DNA of 64,000 bases from JBBROS01 sp963752225 (lineage in GTDB: Bacteria > Pseudomonadota > Alphaproteobacteria > Acetobacterales > Acetobacteraceae): contig CAVVXS010000007.1 in assembly GCA_963752225.1 (NCBI GenBank), forward strand, positions 1,922,001-1,986,000. Reading direction: 5' to 3'. The translations under genes were made by a program, and so were the position numbers. Numbering within the stretch: position 1 is the stretch's first letter; each line of letters begins with the position of its first letter. The notes below the pieces were generated by a model. The model was not told the DNA's origin and did not search any database. It saw only the letters and a list, made by a program, of their open reading frames with translations. Of the stretch, positions 7,447-15,802 are shown piece after piece.

Positions 7447-9141
7447 TCAGCCGGTCCAGCCGCTCGGTGCGGCCGCGGTGAAGTGCTTGGTCCCGGCGTC
7501 GAACATCGTCGCCGACGAGCCGGCCACGGCCTGGTTGTCGAACCGGATGGAGCTGACATAAAGGTTGCGGTCGGTCGCCGGCGAGCCGCCGTAAGCGTCG
7601 TTGAGGAAGGTGATGGCGATGTCGTGCGGGGTGAAGCTTTCCGCGATACCGGCCACGGTGATTGCTTGGGTTTGCCCGGCGTTGTGCAGCGCCGTCGCGG
7701 TGTAGGTGCCGCCCATCTGCTTGCCGTCCACCGCGACCGTGAACTGGGCGTCGCCGAGGTAGGCGTCTTCCGACACGTTGACCACGGCGGTGCTGGTGAC
7801 GGGAGCCGCCGGGGCGGAGGCGGGCACGGTGACGCCGAAGCTGGACGTGCGGTTCACGTACAGCGCGGCGGAGCTGCCGCCGACCGACTGGCCGTTATAG
7901 GTGGCGCCGGCCACGTAAAGGTTGCGGTCCGTGGCGGCCGTGCCGCCATAGGCGTCGTTGATGAAGCTGATGCCGACTTGGTGGGTGCCGGCGGCAAGCG
8001 TGCCGACCGAAACGGCTTGCGTGGCGCCCGACGCGTGCGACGCGGTCGCCGAATAGGTGCCGCCGACCTGCTTGCCGTCGACCGTGACCGTGAACTGGGC
8101 GTCGCCGCTCCAGGCGTCTTCCGACACGTTCACGACCAAGCCGGTCGCCGGCGCGGCGGCGCCGGTCGCCGTGGGGGGCGGCGTCGTGGTGGTGGTGGTG
8201 GTCGTTTGGCCGGGTGCGGTGGTCAACGCCGGCGCCGACAGGTCGAGCACCGGGCGGCTGCCGAGGACGGTCGTGCCGCTCTGGCTGGCGGCGCCGGTGA
8301 CAAGCGGGTTGCTCCCGAAGCCATACACGCTGTTGTTGGTGAAGCTCGCCGTCGCCGTCGTCGAATTCCACAGCGCCGCGCCGGAGCTCTTGTCGTTGAC
8401 GATCGTATTGCCGCTGACCGACAGGCTCGTGCCGCTGCGCAGGTTCCCTTCTTCGCCGTAAGCGATGATGGTGGGATTTCCGCTCTGCGCGCTCTGCTGG
8501 ATGGTGTTGCCGGAAATCACGGCATTGCCGCCGTTCGGCAGGTCGATCTCGTACGACGAGGTGCTGTTGTTGTCGAAGATGCGGTTGCCGGTGATGGTGG
8601 TGCTTTCGGCCCGGCTCTTGATTTCGTGCCCGACGCTGGCGTCGTGGATGTAGCTGTTGGTCAGCGTGAACGACTTGACGTCGTTGATGTACATGTTGTG
8701 GCTGAAGCCGTCGCCGGCGCCGTTATGGTCGAATTCCGAGTTCGTGATGGCGATGGTGCCATTCGGGTCGGACGCGGCCAGGATGCCGTCCTGATTGTTG
8801 AAGAAATGTGAGTTGGAGACGGTCAGCGCGCCGCCCTCGTAGCGAATTCCGGCGCCGTTCATGTCGCTGACGGCCGCGCCGGTGAAGGCGAATCCGTTCA
8901 CGCTGACGGCCACGCCGGCCCCGCCCTCGTCGAGGATGGCCTTGCCGTTGGGCGGCGCCACGGTTGCCGCGAGGGTGACGACCCCGCCCACGGCATTCAG
9001 GGTCAGCGATTTGTTTATATTGAGGAAGTCGTTAGTATAAGTTCCGGATTGAACGTTGATCGTATCGCCGGCCTGGGCCGCACCGACAGCAGCGGCAATG
9101 GTCGTGTAGGTCTGGCCTGCCCCGACCGTCAATGTGCTCAT
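7447..9141 (-). CDS. Beta-helix protein with two CBM60-type xylan-binding modules
   Basis: 564-residue probable surface or secreted protein. Residues 1 to about 300 form a right-handed beta-helix: repeated short strands such as GNRIFDNNSTSSYEIDLP, VISGNTIQQ, LSVSGNTIV and FTNNSVYGFG, as in pectate-lyase and NosD-like folds. A Thr/Pro linker (eight Thr in a row, about residue 315) follows. Two copies of a roughly 100-residue module then run from about 335 to 438 and 449 to 553, each with VNVSEDA-GDAQFTV-VDGKQ-GGTY and INDAYGG / LNDAYGG plus TDRNLYV. This matches the Ca-dependent xylan-binding CBM60 family. There is no Sec or Tat signal, and no RTX nonapeptides are seen, so export, if any, would be by type I secretion or an unknown route. 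AAGGAG 7 bases upstream fixes the ATG. Polysaccharide lyase activity is possible but unproven. Confidence 0.8.
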   Translation of the reverse strand: MSTLTVGAGQTYTTIAAAVGAAQAGDTINVQSGTYTNDFLNINKSLTLNAVGGVVTLAATVAPPNGKAILDEGGAGVAVSVNGFAFTGAAVSDMNGAGIRYEGGALTVSNSHFFNNQDGILAASDPNGTIAITNSEFDHNGAGDGFSHNMYINDVKSFTLTNSYIHDASVGHEIKSRAESTTITGNRIFDNNSTSSYEIDLPNGGNAVISGNTIQQSAQSGNPTIIAYGEEGNLRSGTSLSVSGNTIVNDKSSGAALWNSTTATASFTNNSVYGFGSNPLVTGAASQSGTTVLGSRPVLDLSAPALTTAPGQTTTTTTTTPPPTATGAAAPATGLVVNVSEDAWSGDAQFTVTVDGKQVGGTYSATASHASGATQAVSVGTLAAGTHQVGISFINDAYGGTAATDRNLYVAGATYNGQSVGGSSAALYVNRTSSFGVTVPASAPAAPVTSTAVVNVSEDAYLGDAQFTVAVDGKQMGGTYTATALHNAGQTQAITVAGIAESFTPHDIAITFLNDAYGGSPATDRNLYVSSIRFDNQAVAGSSATMFDAGTKHFTAAAPSGWTG

Positions 9142-9222
9142 CGTGAGCTCCTTAATATTTCGTAACAGAACGTTTAAGGGAGATTAGCGACGCTCTGTGG
9201 CTGCAAATACACAGCAATTACC

Positions 9223-9249
9223 TTTTTACACAAAAATCTATTTTGTCAA
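9223..9249 (-). promoter_or_regulatory. Candidate promoter for the beta-helix gene
   Basis: The 142-base gap upstream of the beta-helix gene is unusually AT-rich. On the minus strand a perfect TTGACA (9244-9249) is followed 15 bases later by TAAAAA (9223-9228), leaving a leader of about 75 bases. The spacing is short and the -10 match is 4 of 6. Confidence 0.4.
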
Positions 9250-9283
9250 ATTCGGTGCCGCCCGAGTTGCCTTTGGTCGGGAT

Positions 9284-10516
9284 TCATTGGACAAATCCGG
9301 CCACCGCTCCGCTCAAGCAGGTCGCCACCGTCCCCGACAACAGCGATCGCGCGCCCAGCACCGCCAACTCCGCCCGCCGCTCCGGCAGCATCGCCGCCAT
9401 GCCGCCGACCAGGATCCCCAAGCTGCCGAAATTGGCGAAGCCGCATAGGGCGAAGGTCATGATCAACCGGCTATGCGGCGACAGCGCCCCGTCCGGCAGC
9501 GCCGCCATCCCGAGGTAAGCGACGAACTCGTTCAACACCGTCTTCGTCCCCAGCAGCAGCGCCGCCGCGCCGCTCTCGCCCCACGGCACCCCGATCGCCC
9601 AGACCACCGGGCGCAGCGGCAGCGCGAACACCTCCTGCAGCGTCCAGGGGCCGTTCGGCAGCGGGACGGCGCCCAACGCCATGTTGAACAGCGACACCAG
9701 CGACACCGTCACCAGCAGGCTCGTGGTGATGCCCACCAACGGGCCGACGCCGTCCGCGGTGCCGCGCACCAGGGCGTCGAGGCTGCCGGACGCGCGCTCG
9801 TGCGCCAATGCCGCCGGCTGCGCCTCGCCGGGCCCGAACGGCACCATCAGCGCTGCCACCGCCAGCGCCGCGGGCGTGCTGACGACCGACGCGACGATGA
9901 TGGCGCCGAGCGCATTCGGCACCACCGGCGCCAGCACCGTGCCGTAGATGACCATGACCGTGCCCGCCACCCCGGCCATGCCGCAGGTCATGACCGCGAA
10001 CAGCTCGCCCCGCTGCATCCGCGCCAAGTAGGGCCGGATCAGCAGCGGCGCCTCGATCATGCCGACGAACACATGCACCGCCGCCGCGAGCGCCAGCGCG
10101 CCGTCGATCCCCAGCACCCGCCGCAGCAACCCGGCGAACAGCGCGACGATCCGCTGCAGCACGCCCCAATGGAACAGCAGCGCGCCGAGCGCCGAGATCA
10201 CGAGCACCAGCGGCAGCAGCTTGAAGGCCAGGATGAAGCTGGCGCCGGGCCGGGTCTCGGTGAACGGGAGCGCACCGCCGCCGAGGTAGCCGAACAGGAA
10301 CGAGGTGCCGGTGTCGGTCGCCCGCTGCAGCGCGTCGGCGCCGTCGTTCAGCAGCAGCACCAGGCGTTGCGTGGCCGGGACGCGCAGCAGCAGCACGGCC
10401 AAAGCCCATTGCAGCACGATCCCGCCCGCCACGGTACGCCAAGGGATCCGCCGCCGGTCCTCGCTGCAGGCGAATGCCACAACGAGCAGCGCGGCGTAGC
10501 CGATCAGACCCTGCAC
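9284..10516 (-). CDS. NupC-type nucleoside:cation symporter
   Basis: 410-residue inner-membrane protein of the concentrative nucleoside transporter family, importing nucleosides with H+ or Na+. The order of conserved parts fits: N-terminal gate (IPWRTVAGGIVLQWALA), GTSFLFGYLGG, the nucleoside-recognition region (FILAFKLLPLVLVISAL), GMIEAPLLIRPYL, MTCGMAGVAGTVMVIYG, and the C-terminal TKTVLNEFVAYLGM with ALCGFANFGSLGILVGG. Start chosen at GTG 10516, which has GGAG 5 bases upstream and gives the normal NupC N-terminus. A GTG at 10552 would add 12 residues unlike the family. It lies alone after the glycan cluster. Confidence 0.9.
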   Translation of the reverse strand: MQGLIGYAALLVVAFACSEDRRRIPWRTVAGGIVLQWALAVLLLRVPATQRLVLLLNDGADALQRATDTGTSFLFGYLGGGALPFTETRPGASFILAFKLLPLVLVISALGALLFHWGVLQRIVALFAGLLRRVLGIDGALALAAAVHVFVGMIEAPLLIRPYLARMQRGELFAVMTCGMAGVAGTVMVIYGTVLAPVVPNALGAIIVASVVSTPAALAVAALMVPFGPGEAQPAALAHERASGSLDALVRGTADGVGPLVGITTSLLVTVSLVSLFNMALGAVPLPNGPWTLQEVFALPLRPVVWAIGVPWGESGAAALLLGTKTVLNEFVAYLGMAALPDGALSPHSRLIMTFALCGFANFGSLGILVGGMAAMLPERRAELAVLGARSLLSGTVATCLSGAVAGFVQ

Positions 10517-10595
10517 CGGCGCTCCGGCCCGGTTCGATGCCCGGCAGAACACGGTGCCCGGCGATCCCGGCGCCGGCGCCCCGCGGTTCCGGCGA

Positions 10596-10611
10596 GGGGC
10601 AGCGATGCCCC
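10596..10611 (-). terminator. Hairpin after the GT2-methyltransferase-GT39 cluster
   Basis: GGGGCA / TGCCCC stem closed by a four-base loop lies 2 bases beyond the stop of the GT39-like gene. The stop itself sits next to a 14-base perfect palindrome (GCGGAGCGCTCCGC, 10617-10630). No T-run follows. Probable end of the cluster transcript. Confidence 0.4.
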
Positions 10612-10613
10612 GC

Positions 10614-12488
10614 TCAGCGGAGCGCTCCGCGGCGCTTCAGGATCGCGTAGTCGCCGCTCCGGGCGACATCGACGAAGTCCTGCCGCACGTAGCGCAGCAG
10701 CGGCGGGTTGGTCGCGATCTGGCCGCGGTCGAGGAACTGCAGCAGCTTCGCGTTGTAGACCAGGCAAAGGTCAGGCACCTGCCGCAGCGCCTGCACGATC
10801 TCATCCTGCCGGCTGGGCCGGATGAAGCCCAGCACGTGGTTCACATTCATCGAGGTCGGCAGCGCGTGGCCGGTCCAGAGCGCGAAGCTCGGCAGCCCGG
10901 GCAGCCAATACGACCCGCCGCACCGCGCGAGCTGCGCCGTCACCCAGCGCAAGGTCGCCGCCTGCTGCTCCGGCAGGTGCACCCCGGCCGTGCCGGGCAA
11001 GCCGAGCGCGGTATCGCTGCGGTAGGTTTGTCCCGCGCGCACGGCGCCCGCCAGCAGCAGGGTCGTGCCGGCGCCCGCGGCAAGCATCAGCCCACCGCGC
11101 CCGGCTGCGAACTCCCCGACGCGGCGGCTGCGCACGGCGAGCGCGAGGTCGTGCGCGAGGACCGGTACGGCCATGATCGGCAGCAGCGCGCCGATCGCGA
11201 GCTGATGCCCGGCCACGGGGAACGGGTAAAGCGACAGGACGGCACCCAACAGCCCGGCGAACTCCCGCAAGGTGGCCGTCGCGGCCGGCGTGCCCGCCGG
11301 GCACACCATCAGCAGCCAGCAGAACGGCACCAGGCCGCGGAACTCGTTCTGGGTTTCGAAGAACTTGTCGGCGGCCAGCAAGACGAACCCGGCCTTGGCG
11401 GCCAGCACGCAGCCCCCTATGAGCCGGTCGTCCCGCACCCACCTGCCGCCGAACCGGAACAGCAACGCGGCAGACACCGCGAGCGGGGCGGCCAGTGCGC
11501 CGGACCAGTTGATCTCGATCGGCACATACCAGTTGCGGATGAAGCTGCCGCCCTGCAGCACGACCGCGTCGAGCATTGCCGCCGGACTGCTACCGGCCGC
11601 CGCCATGCCGCCGACGATGGCGGCGGCGACCACGAGCCCGCCCGCATCAGCGGCCAGCGCATGCGCCGGGCCGAGCAGCGCCGAGCGGGGCTGCCCGGAC
11701 AACACGATCAGCGCGGCGCCGATCGTCAGGGTGGCGAACGCGGCATAGTGCCGCACCCAGGCCAAATGGAGCAGCAACGCCGACAAGCCGACCGGCAGCA
11801 GCAGCAGGCCGCCGCCGGCCACCCAGGCGGCAGCCCGGATGGGTGGGCTGCTTTTCGTGTGGCGCAGCATCACCAGCAGCAGGCAGCCGCCGGCGAACAC
11901 GCCAACGTTCAGCTTGATCAGGGCCACCCCGGCGACCAGGCCCCCGGCTGCTGCGGCCAAGTGCCGGGTCGGACGGCGCGCAAGCGCGTGCACGGTCAGC
12001 AGCAGGATCGCGAGCAGGACCAGGGTCAGCTCTTCCGGATGTCCGGGCGAGTCCATCAGCTGCGCCAGCCAGAACAGGATCAGCGGGTAGCCGAGCAGGG
12101 CTGCGGCCTTGGATCCGGTCATGCGGAAGCAGACCCAAGCGAAGCCGGCGGTGTAGCCGAGCCAAAGCACCGCCGCGATCGAACGGGCCGCCGTGTGCGT
12201 CAGCGGCACCTGCAGCACGGCGTAGAGCAGACCATAGACGCCGTTGTACAAGGGTCCGTACAGCGAGTAGATCTCGTCGTACATCCGGTGCCCTTCACGC
12301 AGGGACCGGAAGCCGATCAGCAGCGTCCCCTCATCGTCGAACCAGGACAAGCCCGAGAACGCGGTGAACAGGACGTAGGGGATCGCGAGCACCGTCGCGA
12401 CGCCGACCAGCCCGGCCATGCTCGGGCCGTCGCCGCGGTCGCAGGTGGCGCCCGGCCCGGCGAGGTCCTGGCCGAGCGGCCCGTTCAC
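10614..12488 (-). CDS. GT39-like polytopic membrane glycosyltransferase
   Basis: 624-residue integral membrane protein with many hydrophobic segments and a first periplasmic loop FSGLSWFDDEGTLLIGFRSL, which carries the acidic pair typical of lipid-linked-sugar glycosyltransferases (GT39/PMT-like, DUF2029-like). A soluble C-terminal part (about residues 500-624) follows. It probably transfers a sugar from a polyprenyl carrier to an envelope glycan or lipid. GTG 12488 overlaps the stop of the upstream methyltransferase (GTGA); ATG 12419 is an alternative that begins just before the first membrane helix. Acceptor and donor are unknown. Third gene of a three-gene overlapping cluster. Confidence 0.65.
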   Translation of the reverse strand: MNGPLGQDLAGPGATCDRGDGPSMAGLVGVATVLAIPYVLFTAFSGLSWFDDEGTLLIGFRSLREGHRMYDEIYSLYGPLYNGVYGLLYAVLQVPLTHTAARSIAAVLWLGYTAGFAWVCFRMTGSKAAALLGYPLILFWLAQLMDSPGHPEELTLVLLAILLLTVHALARRPTRHLAAAAGGLVAGVALIKLNVGVFAGGCLLLVMLRHTKSSPPIRAAAWVAGGGLLLLPVGLSALLLHLAWVRHYAAFATLTIGAALIVLSGQPRSALLGPAHALAADAGGLVVAAAIVGGMAAAGSSPAAMLDAVVLQGGSFIRNWYVPIEINWSGALAAPLAVSAALLFRFGGRWVRDDRLIGGCVLAAKAGFVLLAADKFFETQNEFRGLVPFCWLLMVCPAGTPAATATLREFAGLLGAVLSLYPFPVAGHQLAIGALLPIMAVPVLAHDLALAVRSRRVGEFAAGRGGLMLAAGAGTTLLLAGAVRAGQTYRSDTALGLPGTAGVHLPEQQAATLRWVTAQLARCGGSYWLPGLPSFALWTGHALPTSMNVNHVLGFIRPSRQDEIVQALRQVPDLCLVYNAKLLQFLDRGQIATNPPLLRYVRQDFVDVARSGDYAILKRRGALR

Positions 12489-13126
12489 CGCTTCGGCCTC
12501 GCGCGCACCAGCATCTGCTTGCCGATCGGCTTGACCGGAGAGAGCAGCCAGGCGCGGATCAAGAACCGGTTCACCGGCAGCCGCCCCTTGACCGAAAGCG
12601 GCATGAAGCGGGGTTCGACCTGGAACACCTCCCAACCGTTGGCCACCAGGAAATCGGCCAGGCTGACATGGGAATAGATGCTCTTGTGGTCGAAGTCGTC
12701 GAAATACTCGCGGAACGCATAGCGGTAGTTCGGCTGCACGATCGTCAGCGTGCCGTCCGCCGCGAGCTTGCGGCGCAGTGTCGCCAGCACGTCGGAGAAA
12801 TCCGCTTGCGTCAGGTGCTCGAACAGGTTGCTCGCGAACGCGAAGTCGACCGCGCCGTCCTCGATGAAGTCGAGCTCGGCGACGCTGCCGACATGGTGTT
12901 CCACCCCCGGCGCCAGATAGGCCGGAAACCCGGCCCAGGCGTCCACGGCGATGCGGCGCCGGGCCTGGACCGCGTTGATGAAGTTGCCGTAGCCGGCCCC
13001 GAGGTCGAGCACGCAGTCGGTGGGACGCACCATGGCGCGGAACCGGTATTCCCACAGGCTTTCCCACAACACGTCTCGCCGCTTGTCTTCCGGCAGGCGC
13101 GAGCCGTGGTAGTCGACCGTCGTCAT
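12485..13126 (-). CDS. Class I SAM-dependent methyltransferase
   Basis: 213-residue cytoplasmic methyltransferase. Motif I is clear (VLDLGAGYGNF at about residues 38-48), followed by the second acidic strand (RIAVDAWAGF), DFAFASNLFEHL (motif IV region) and the post-strand segment LTIVQPNYRYAFREYFDDFD. It resembles methyltransferases found in exopolysaccharide and glycolipid clusters that modify a sugar or lipid-linked intermediate. It overlaps the genes on both sides by 4 bases, so the three proteins are probably made in fixed ratio and act in one pathway. Confidence 0.8.
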   Translation of the reverse strand: MTTVDYHGSRLPEDKRRDVLWESLWEYRFRAMVRPTDCVLDLGAGYGNFINAVQARRRIAVDAWAGFPAYLAPGVEHHVGSVAELDFIEDGAVDFAFASNLFEHLTQADFSDVLATLRRKLAADGTLTIVQPNYRYAFREYFDDFDHKSIYSHVSLADFLVANGWEVFQVEPRFMPLSVKGRLPVNRFLIRAWLLSPVKPIGKQMLVRARPKR

Positions 13127-14214
13127 GCGCGGGACGCCTTCCATCCGAACACGATGCCGAGCACCATGCGCAGGCCGACGGTCAAGGCGCGCCGGTTGTT
13201 GACGTTGCCGCCCTTGCTGACGCCGACCCTGGGGTGGAAGGTGACCGGGCACTCGACGATGTCGCAGCCCATCTCGAGCGCGCCGTCGAGGAAATGCGCG
13301 TTGAACTCGAGGTTGACGCCGGCATCGAGCCGCGGCAGCAGGCGCAGCAGGGTGTCGCGCCGGCAAAGCTTGTAGGTGGTGCCGACGTCGGTGATGGTCG
13401 TGCGGCCGAGATGCTTGGCTTCGAGCAGTTTGCCGACAAACAGATTGCCGTAATACATGAACGTGCTGAGTTGCGTGGTGCGCGCGCGCAGGCGTTCGAC
13501 GGTGCGCGTCCCGTTGACGATGTCGGCGTGCGGCACGTAGGCGAGGAACTTGGCGATGTCGTGCGCGCGGAAGGTGCGGTCGCCTTCGCACAGCAGGACG
13601 AGCTCGTTGCCGCGCGCCGCCGCTTCGCGCAGGCAGCGGTGCACGCATTGGCCGTAGCCTTGCCGATGCTCGTTCACCGCGGTGGCGCCGGCGGCCGCCG
13701 CGCGGGTCAGCGTCGCATCGGTGCTGTTGTTGCTGACGACGATCACCTCGTCCACCAGCGGATGCGACCGGAAGTCGCGCACCGCCTCGGCGATGCTGTC
13801 CTCGTCGTTGTAGGCGGTCAGCGCGACCACGACGCGCGGGTTGGCCGGCTCGTCGCAGCGGACGTCCTCGCGCGCCGAGCGCTTGCCGCCCAGCAGCACG
13901 AACAGATCGACGGCGGCGAGCCCGACGCCGACCACGATCGGCACGCCGCTGTACCAGACCAGCCACTCATTGGCATCCTGGAACCATTTCGGGTTCCCCA
14001 GCAGGTAGCGCGGCGCGGACATCAGCACTCCGACCAGGTAGGCAGCGAGGCCCAGGCACACGAGCAGCACGCCATACAACAGCAGGCGCGCCGGACGGGT
14101 GCGTGACCGCGAAACCGGGTGAAGCCCGGGCGGCACGGCGTAGCCGCCGCCCGCCTCGTCCGAGGACGACGCCGACCGGCCCTGCCCCGCTTCGACTTCG
14201 AACGGCGCCGTCAT
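13123..14214 (-). CDS. Family 2 glycosyltransferase with N-terminal membrane helices
   Basis: 363 residues. Two membrane helices at about 43-65 (RLLLYGVLLVCLGLAAYLVG) and 84-110 precede a GT-A domain that starts with PRVVVALTAYNDEDSIAEAV. It contains VIVVSNNSTDATL, the metal-binding EGD of LLCEGDRTF, and GTTYKLCRRDTL near the C-terminus. This layout resembles dolichyl/undecaprenyl-phosphate sugar synthases, but with the helices at the N-terminus. It is the first gene of the overlapping cluster with a methyltransferase and a GT39-like enzyme, which fits a role in making a lipid-linked sugar donor. Confidence 0.8.
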   Translation of the reverse strand: MTAPFEVEAGQGRSASSSDEAGGGYAVPPGLHPVSRSRTRPARLLLYGVLLVCLGLAAYLVGVLMSAPRYLLGNPKWFQDANEWLVWYSGVPIVVGVGLAAVDLFVLLGGKRSAREDVRCDEPANPRVVVALTAYNDEDSIAEAVRDFRSHPLVDEVIVVSNNSTDATLTRAAAAGATAVNEHRQGYGQCVHRCLREAAARGNELVLLCEGDRTFRAHDIAKFLAYVPHADIVNGTRTVERLRARTTQLSTFMYYGNLFVGKLLEAKHLGRTTITDVGTTYKLCRRDTLLRLLPRLDAGVNLEFNAHFLDGALEMGCDIVECPVTFHPRVGVSKGGNVNNRRALTVGLRMVLGIVFGWKASRA

Positions 14215-14227
14215 GCGCCGGCGTTGC

Positions 14228-14267
14228 TCCCGGCGCGGCCGACCCGCGCGAGAAGCGGGCGCCGGGA
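14228..14267 (-). terminator. Large hairpin between SDR gene and GT2 cluster
   Basis: A 9-base perfect inverted repeat (TCCCGGCGC / GCGCCGGGA) encloses 22 bases with an inner CCGC/GCGG pairing. It fills the 81-base gap after the SDR stop and before the GT2 start. No T-run; it may end the upstream transcript or shape the GT2 leader. Confidence 0.4.
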
Positions 14268-14295
14268 ACGGCCCGGACGGCGCGTGGATGCGGAA

Positions 14296-15042
14296 TCAGC
14301 CCCGCCCATGGAACGGCATCTTCGGCGCCATGATCGTCACCGTGTGGACGTTCGCGTCCAGCGGCAGCCCGGCGATGTGGACCACCATGTCGGCCACGTG
14401 CCGGACGTCCATGCGCGGCTCAACCATGGTCGTGCCGTTCGGCTGCGGCACGCCCTTGGTCATCCGCTCCGTCATCGGCGTGACGGCGTTGCCGATGTCG
14501 ACCTGGCTCGCGACGATGTCGAACGGGCGGCCGTCGAGCGAGATCGACTTCGTCAGCCCGGTGATCGCGTGCTTGGTGGTGGTGTAGGCGATGCTGCCCG
14601 GGCGCGGCGTGTGCGCGCTGATGCTGCCGTTGTTGATGATGCGGCCGCCTTGCGGCGATTGGTGGCGCATGATGCGGAACGCTTCGCGGGCGCAGAAGAA
14701 GCTGCCGTTGAGGTTGGCGCCCACCACCGCCAGCCACTTATCGACCTCGAGCTCGTCGGGCGTCACCGCCGGCGTGCCGCTGCCTGCGTTGTTGAACAGC
14801 ATGTCGAGCCGGTGCCATTTGGCTTCAAGCTGCTCGAACGCGGCGGCGACGGCCTTGTGGTCCGAGACGTCCACCGGGAGCACCAGGAAGCGCTCGGCGT
14901 CGCCGCCCGCCGTTTCCTCCAGCGCCTCGCGCCGCCGCCCCAGCAGGGCGACATGCCAGCCCGCCGCCGCCAGCGCCTGCGCGCAAGCCCGTCCGACGCC
15001 GCTGCCCGCCCCGGTCACCAACGCGTATCGTTCCCCGCTCAT
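14296..15042 (-). CDS. Short-chain dehydrogenase/reductase
   Basis: 248-residue classical SDR oxidoreductase. The NAD(P)-binding TGAGSGVG lies at about residues 10-17, NNAG near 89, and the catalytic Tyr-Lys in YTTTK near 156-160 with a Ser in NNGSISAHT before it. The C-terminal region is substrate-specific and gives no clear clue. A basic pair after the second strand (GRRREAL) suggests NADP(H). It lies 72 bases downstream of the kdsB-pheA-cupin group on the same strand and could be read from it, though a separate promoter is possible. Confidence 0.85.
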   Translation of the reverse strand: MSGERYALVTGAGSGVGRACAQALAAAGWHVALLGRRREALEETAGGDAERFLVLPVDVSDHKAVAAAFEQLEAKWHRLDMLFNNAGSGTPAVTPDELEVDKWLAVVGANLNGSFFCAREAFRIMRHQSPQGGRIINNGSISAHTPRPGSIAYTTTKHAITGLTKSISLDGRPFDIVASQVDIGNAVTPMTERMTKGVPQPNGTTMVEPRMDVRHVADMVVHIAGLPLDANVHTVTIMAPKMPFHGRG

Positions 15043-15114
15043 CCCGCATCCCCTTGTGGCCGTGATCGAATTCTGGGCAACCGCCCACCGCCGGATGGTG
15101 GACCGAAGTGCCGC

Positions 15115-15798
15115 CTACGTCGACCGGGCAAGCCCGCGCGGCGAGGCGAGGTGCCCGGTCTTGACCCACACGCGGCAGCCCCCGGCGCCGACGGCGGCCC
15201 GCAGCGCCATGCCCGGCGGCAGCCGTAGCCAGGATTGCGGGGCGAACGTTTCCCCGTCGCGCACGAACCCACCCTCCAGCACCAGCAGTTCCGCGCCACC
15301 GTCCGGCGTCCAGTAGATCGCGGCGCCCGGCGCCCATCGCTCGGCCCGCACCACCTCGTCGGCGGCCTCGAACAGCGGCGCCGCGGTCACGCCGGGCCGC
15401 CCGGGCGCCGGCGCATACGCCGCCGTTTGAATGTCGATGCGCACCGGGGTGCGGTCCGCCGGGTCGAACTGCCACAACTTCACGAAGATGGTGCAGCCCG
15501 GCGCCGAGCCCGGCGTGTGTTGCGTGGTGGGCGGGTTGCGCACGTAGGTGCCGGGCGGGAAGTCGCCGTGCTCGTCCTGGAACACGCCGTCCAGCACCAG
15601 GAACTCCTCGCCGCCGCCATGGCTGTGGGCGGCGAAGCGGCTGCCGGGAGCGTAGCGCACGATGGACGTGGCCCGCGCCACCTCGCCGCCGACCCGGTCC
15701 AGCATGCGCCGATCCACGCCCGCAATCGGCGACGGCGTCCAGTCGAGCCGGGCCGCATGCACCGTGGCCGGGGCGGCGAAATCGGCGTTGAGCTCCAT
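15115..15798 (-). CDS. ChrR-like double-cupin protein
   Basis: 227 residues with two cupin halves of the ChrR cupin-like type. The first (about residues 45-110) keeps metal ligands in FAAHSHGGGEEFLVLDG and TTQHTPG. The second (about 145-215) has the fold pattern GAAIYWTPDGGAELLVLEG but lacks the His pair, so it probably does not bind metal. The ATG comes 4 bases after the pheA stop. ChrR cupin domains form the C-terminal half of anti-sigma factors that sense singlet oxygen, but this protein lacks the zinc-binding anti-sigma domain and is more likely a stand-alone enzyme or sensor. Confidence 0.75.
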   Translation of the reverse strand: MELNADFAAPATVHAARLDWTPSPIAGVDRRMLDRVGGEVARATSIVRYAPGSRFAAHSHGGGEEFLVLDGVFQDEHGDFPPGTYVRNPPTTQHTPGSAPGCTIFVKLWQFDPADRTPVRIDIQTAAYAPAPGRPGVTAAPLFEAADEVVRAERWAPGAAIYWTPDGGAELLVLEGGFVRDGETFAPQSWLRLPPGMALRAAVGAGGCRVWVKTGHLASPRGLARST

Positions 15799-15802
15799 CG
15801 CG

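Noticed and set aside
8180..8205. GGT trinucleotide run
   Set aside because: It encodes the poly-Thr linker of the beta-helix protein on the minus strand; not an independent repeat element.
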